NCBI GenBank assembly: GCA_017445115.1
Contig: JAFSUU010000042.1
Location: forward strand, 1 to 23,241
From: Clostridia bacterium
Lineage (GTDB): Bacteria; Bacillota_A; Clostridia; Oscillospirales; CAG-272
DNA length: 23,241 nt
Direction of reading: 5' to 3'
The notes below the pieces were generated by a model. It did no database searches and was not told the origin of the DNA. It was given only the letters and a program-made list of their open reading frames with translations. Of the stretch, positions 22,748 through 23,241 are shown in pieces. Every line of letters begins with the position of its first letter. Position 1 is the stretch's first letter. Position numbers and translations under genes: made by a program.

Positions 22748-23184
22748 CAGGTCACAGTGAATTAAAATGCGAAATACATCCTTTCGGTTCCCTTTCTCCT
22801 CTTCGCTTTGTCGTTGTGTGTTCGTTTTACAGAGGACAATATCTGCTAAGCTTCCACAAAGTATACCGCTCGTGGGAAACGCAGGGCGGACACATTGATA
22901 ACGGAGAGACGCCAGACGAAGCCGCAAGACGCGAGCTTTATGAAGAAAGTGGAGTGACGGACGCAGAACTTATCCCTGTTTGCGACTACTATGCTTACGA
23001 TTCGGAAGGCCATTCAAACGGGCGGGTTTACGCGGCGATAATAAATGTGCTCGGCAATCTTCCTGAGAGCGAAATGGATGATGTAAAACTGTTCGATGAA
23101 TTCCCCGAAGATCTCACATATCCGCTTGTAACCCCGGTATTGTTTGATGAAGCGAAAAAAACGGTAAATCAAAGTAAAACATAA
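22744..23184 (+). CDS. Second Nudix hydrolase
   Basis: A 146-residue protein with a complete Nudix box (Gly49, Glu55, Arg63-Glu64, Glu67-Glu68, Gly70) in the form QGGHIDNGE. Outside the box it differs from the Nudix protein just upstream: it has an N-terminal strand RFVVVCSFYRGQYLL and an acidic C-terminal third, so the pair is not a recent duplication. ATG 22744 overlaps the preceding stop codon (ATGA), with AAGGAA 8 bases upstream; an in-frame GTG at 22726 is possible but less likely. Translational coupling with the first Nudix gene is expected. Substrate unknown. Confidence 0.88.
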   Translation: MTGHSELKCEIHPFGSLSPLRFVVVCSFYRGQYLLSFHKVYRSWETQGGHIDNGETPDEAARRELYEESGVTDAELIPVCDYYAYDSEGHSNGRVYAAIINVLGNLPESEMDDVKLFDEFPEDLTYPLVTPVLFDEAKKTVNQSKT

Positions 23185-23210
23185 TATGCAATATGTTTTG
23201 GTGATGAAAA

Positions 23211-23241
23211 ATGACTGAAAAAGAATATAGGCAAATAGAAA
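23211..23241 (+). CDS. Start of a further gene (cut by window edge)
   Basis: ATG 23211 opens a frame MTEKEYRQIE that continues to the right edge, 26 bases after the second Nudix stop. A weak GGTGATG site precedes it. Too short to assign; it may be the next gene of the operon. Confidence 0.4.
   Translation, partial: MTEKEYRQIE

Noticed and set aside
1..23241. CRISPR arrays, prophage genes, complete insertion sequences
   Set aside because: No regularly spaced repeats, no transposase or integrase, and no phage structural genes were seen on either strand.

Overview
The window reads as chromosome of an anaerobic Gram-positive bacterium of the class Clostridia, probably gut-associated and saccharolytic. 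Supporting signs are near-consensus sigma-A promoters (TTGACA-N17-TATAAT type), strong GGAGG ribosome binding sites, many intrinsic terminators, a Firmicutes-type L19 leader, a DUF1540 protein, a TnpV gene and a Clostridia-style sigma/membrane-protein pair. A genus cannot be named from the sequence alone.

Region 1 (1-12150, all on the minus strand) is a glycan and carbohydrate cluster. In the direction of transcription it holds an intracellular alpha-L-fucosidase (GH29), an AMP-forming acyl-CoA ligase, a second paralogous ligase, a UDP-GlcNAc 2-epimerase, a Gfo/Idh/MocA oxidoreductase, a xylose-isomerase-like sugar isomerase, a GH36-like glycosidase and a secreted GH123/DUF4091-type glycosidase that runs off the left edge. 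Promoters and terminators split it into units: fucosidase-ligase 2; ligase 1-epimerase; oxidoreductase-isomerase; and two single-gene units. Together they suggest trimming of fucosylated or N-acetylgalactosamine-containing glycans, followed by handling of the released sugars.

Region 2 (12180-14780) has rplS with its leader, a convergent DUF1540 gene, and a second GH36-like glycosidase on the plus strand.

Region 3 (14780-16960) is the most interesting part. A consensus promoter is followed by about 290 bases of leader with a 10-codon ORF, two hairpins each followed by a U-rich run, and two TGCGGT segments that can compete for the same ACCGCA segment. It precedes a class I SAM methyltransferase and an RsgA-type ribosomal GTPase. 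This looks like transcription attenuation of a two-gene operon, possibly sensing translation. A two-part direct repeat links the promoter to the leader.

Region 4 (17000-18960) has a small hypothetical gene and a divergent Gfo/Idh/MocA oxidoreductase with a four-cysteine insert.

Region 5 (18990-23241) has tRNA-Pro(GGG), a gene-free stretch with inverted repeats that may be an old integration scar, an ECF-like sigma factor overlapping a membrane-anchored partner, an orphan tnpV, and a kinase-Nudix-Nudix operon that continues past the right edge.

All calls come from reading the sequence and recognising motifs; no database search was run.
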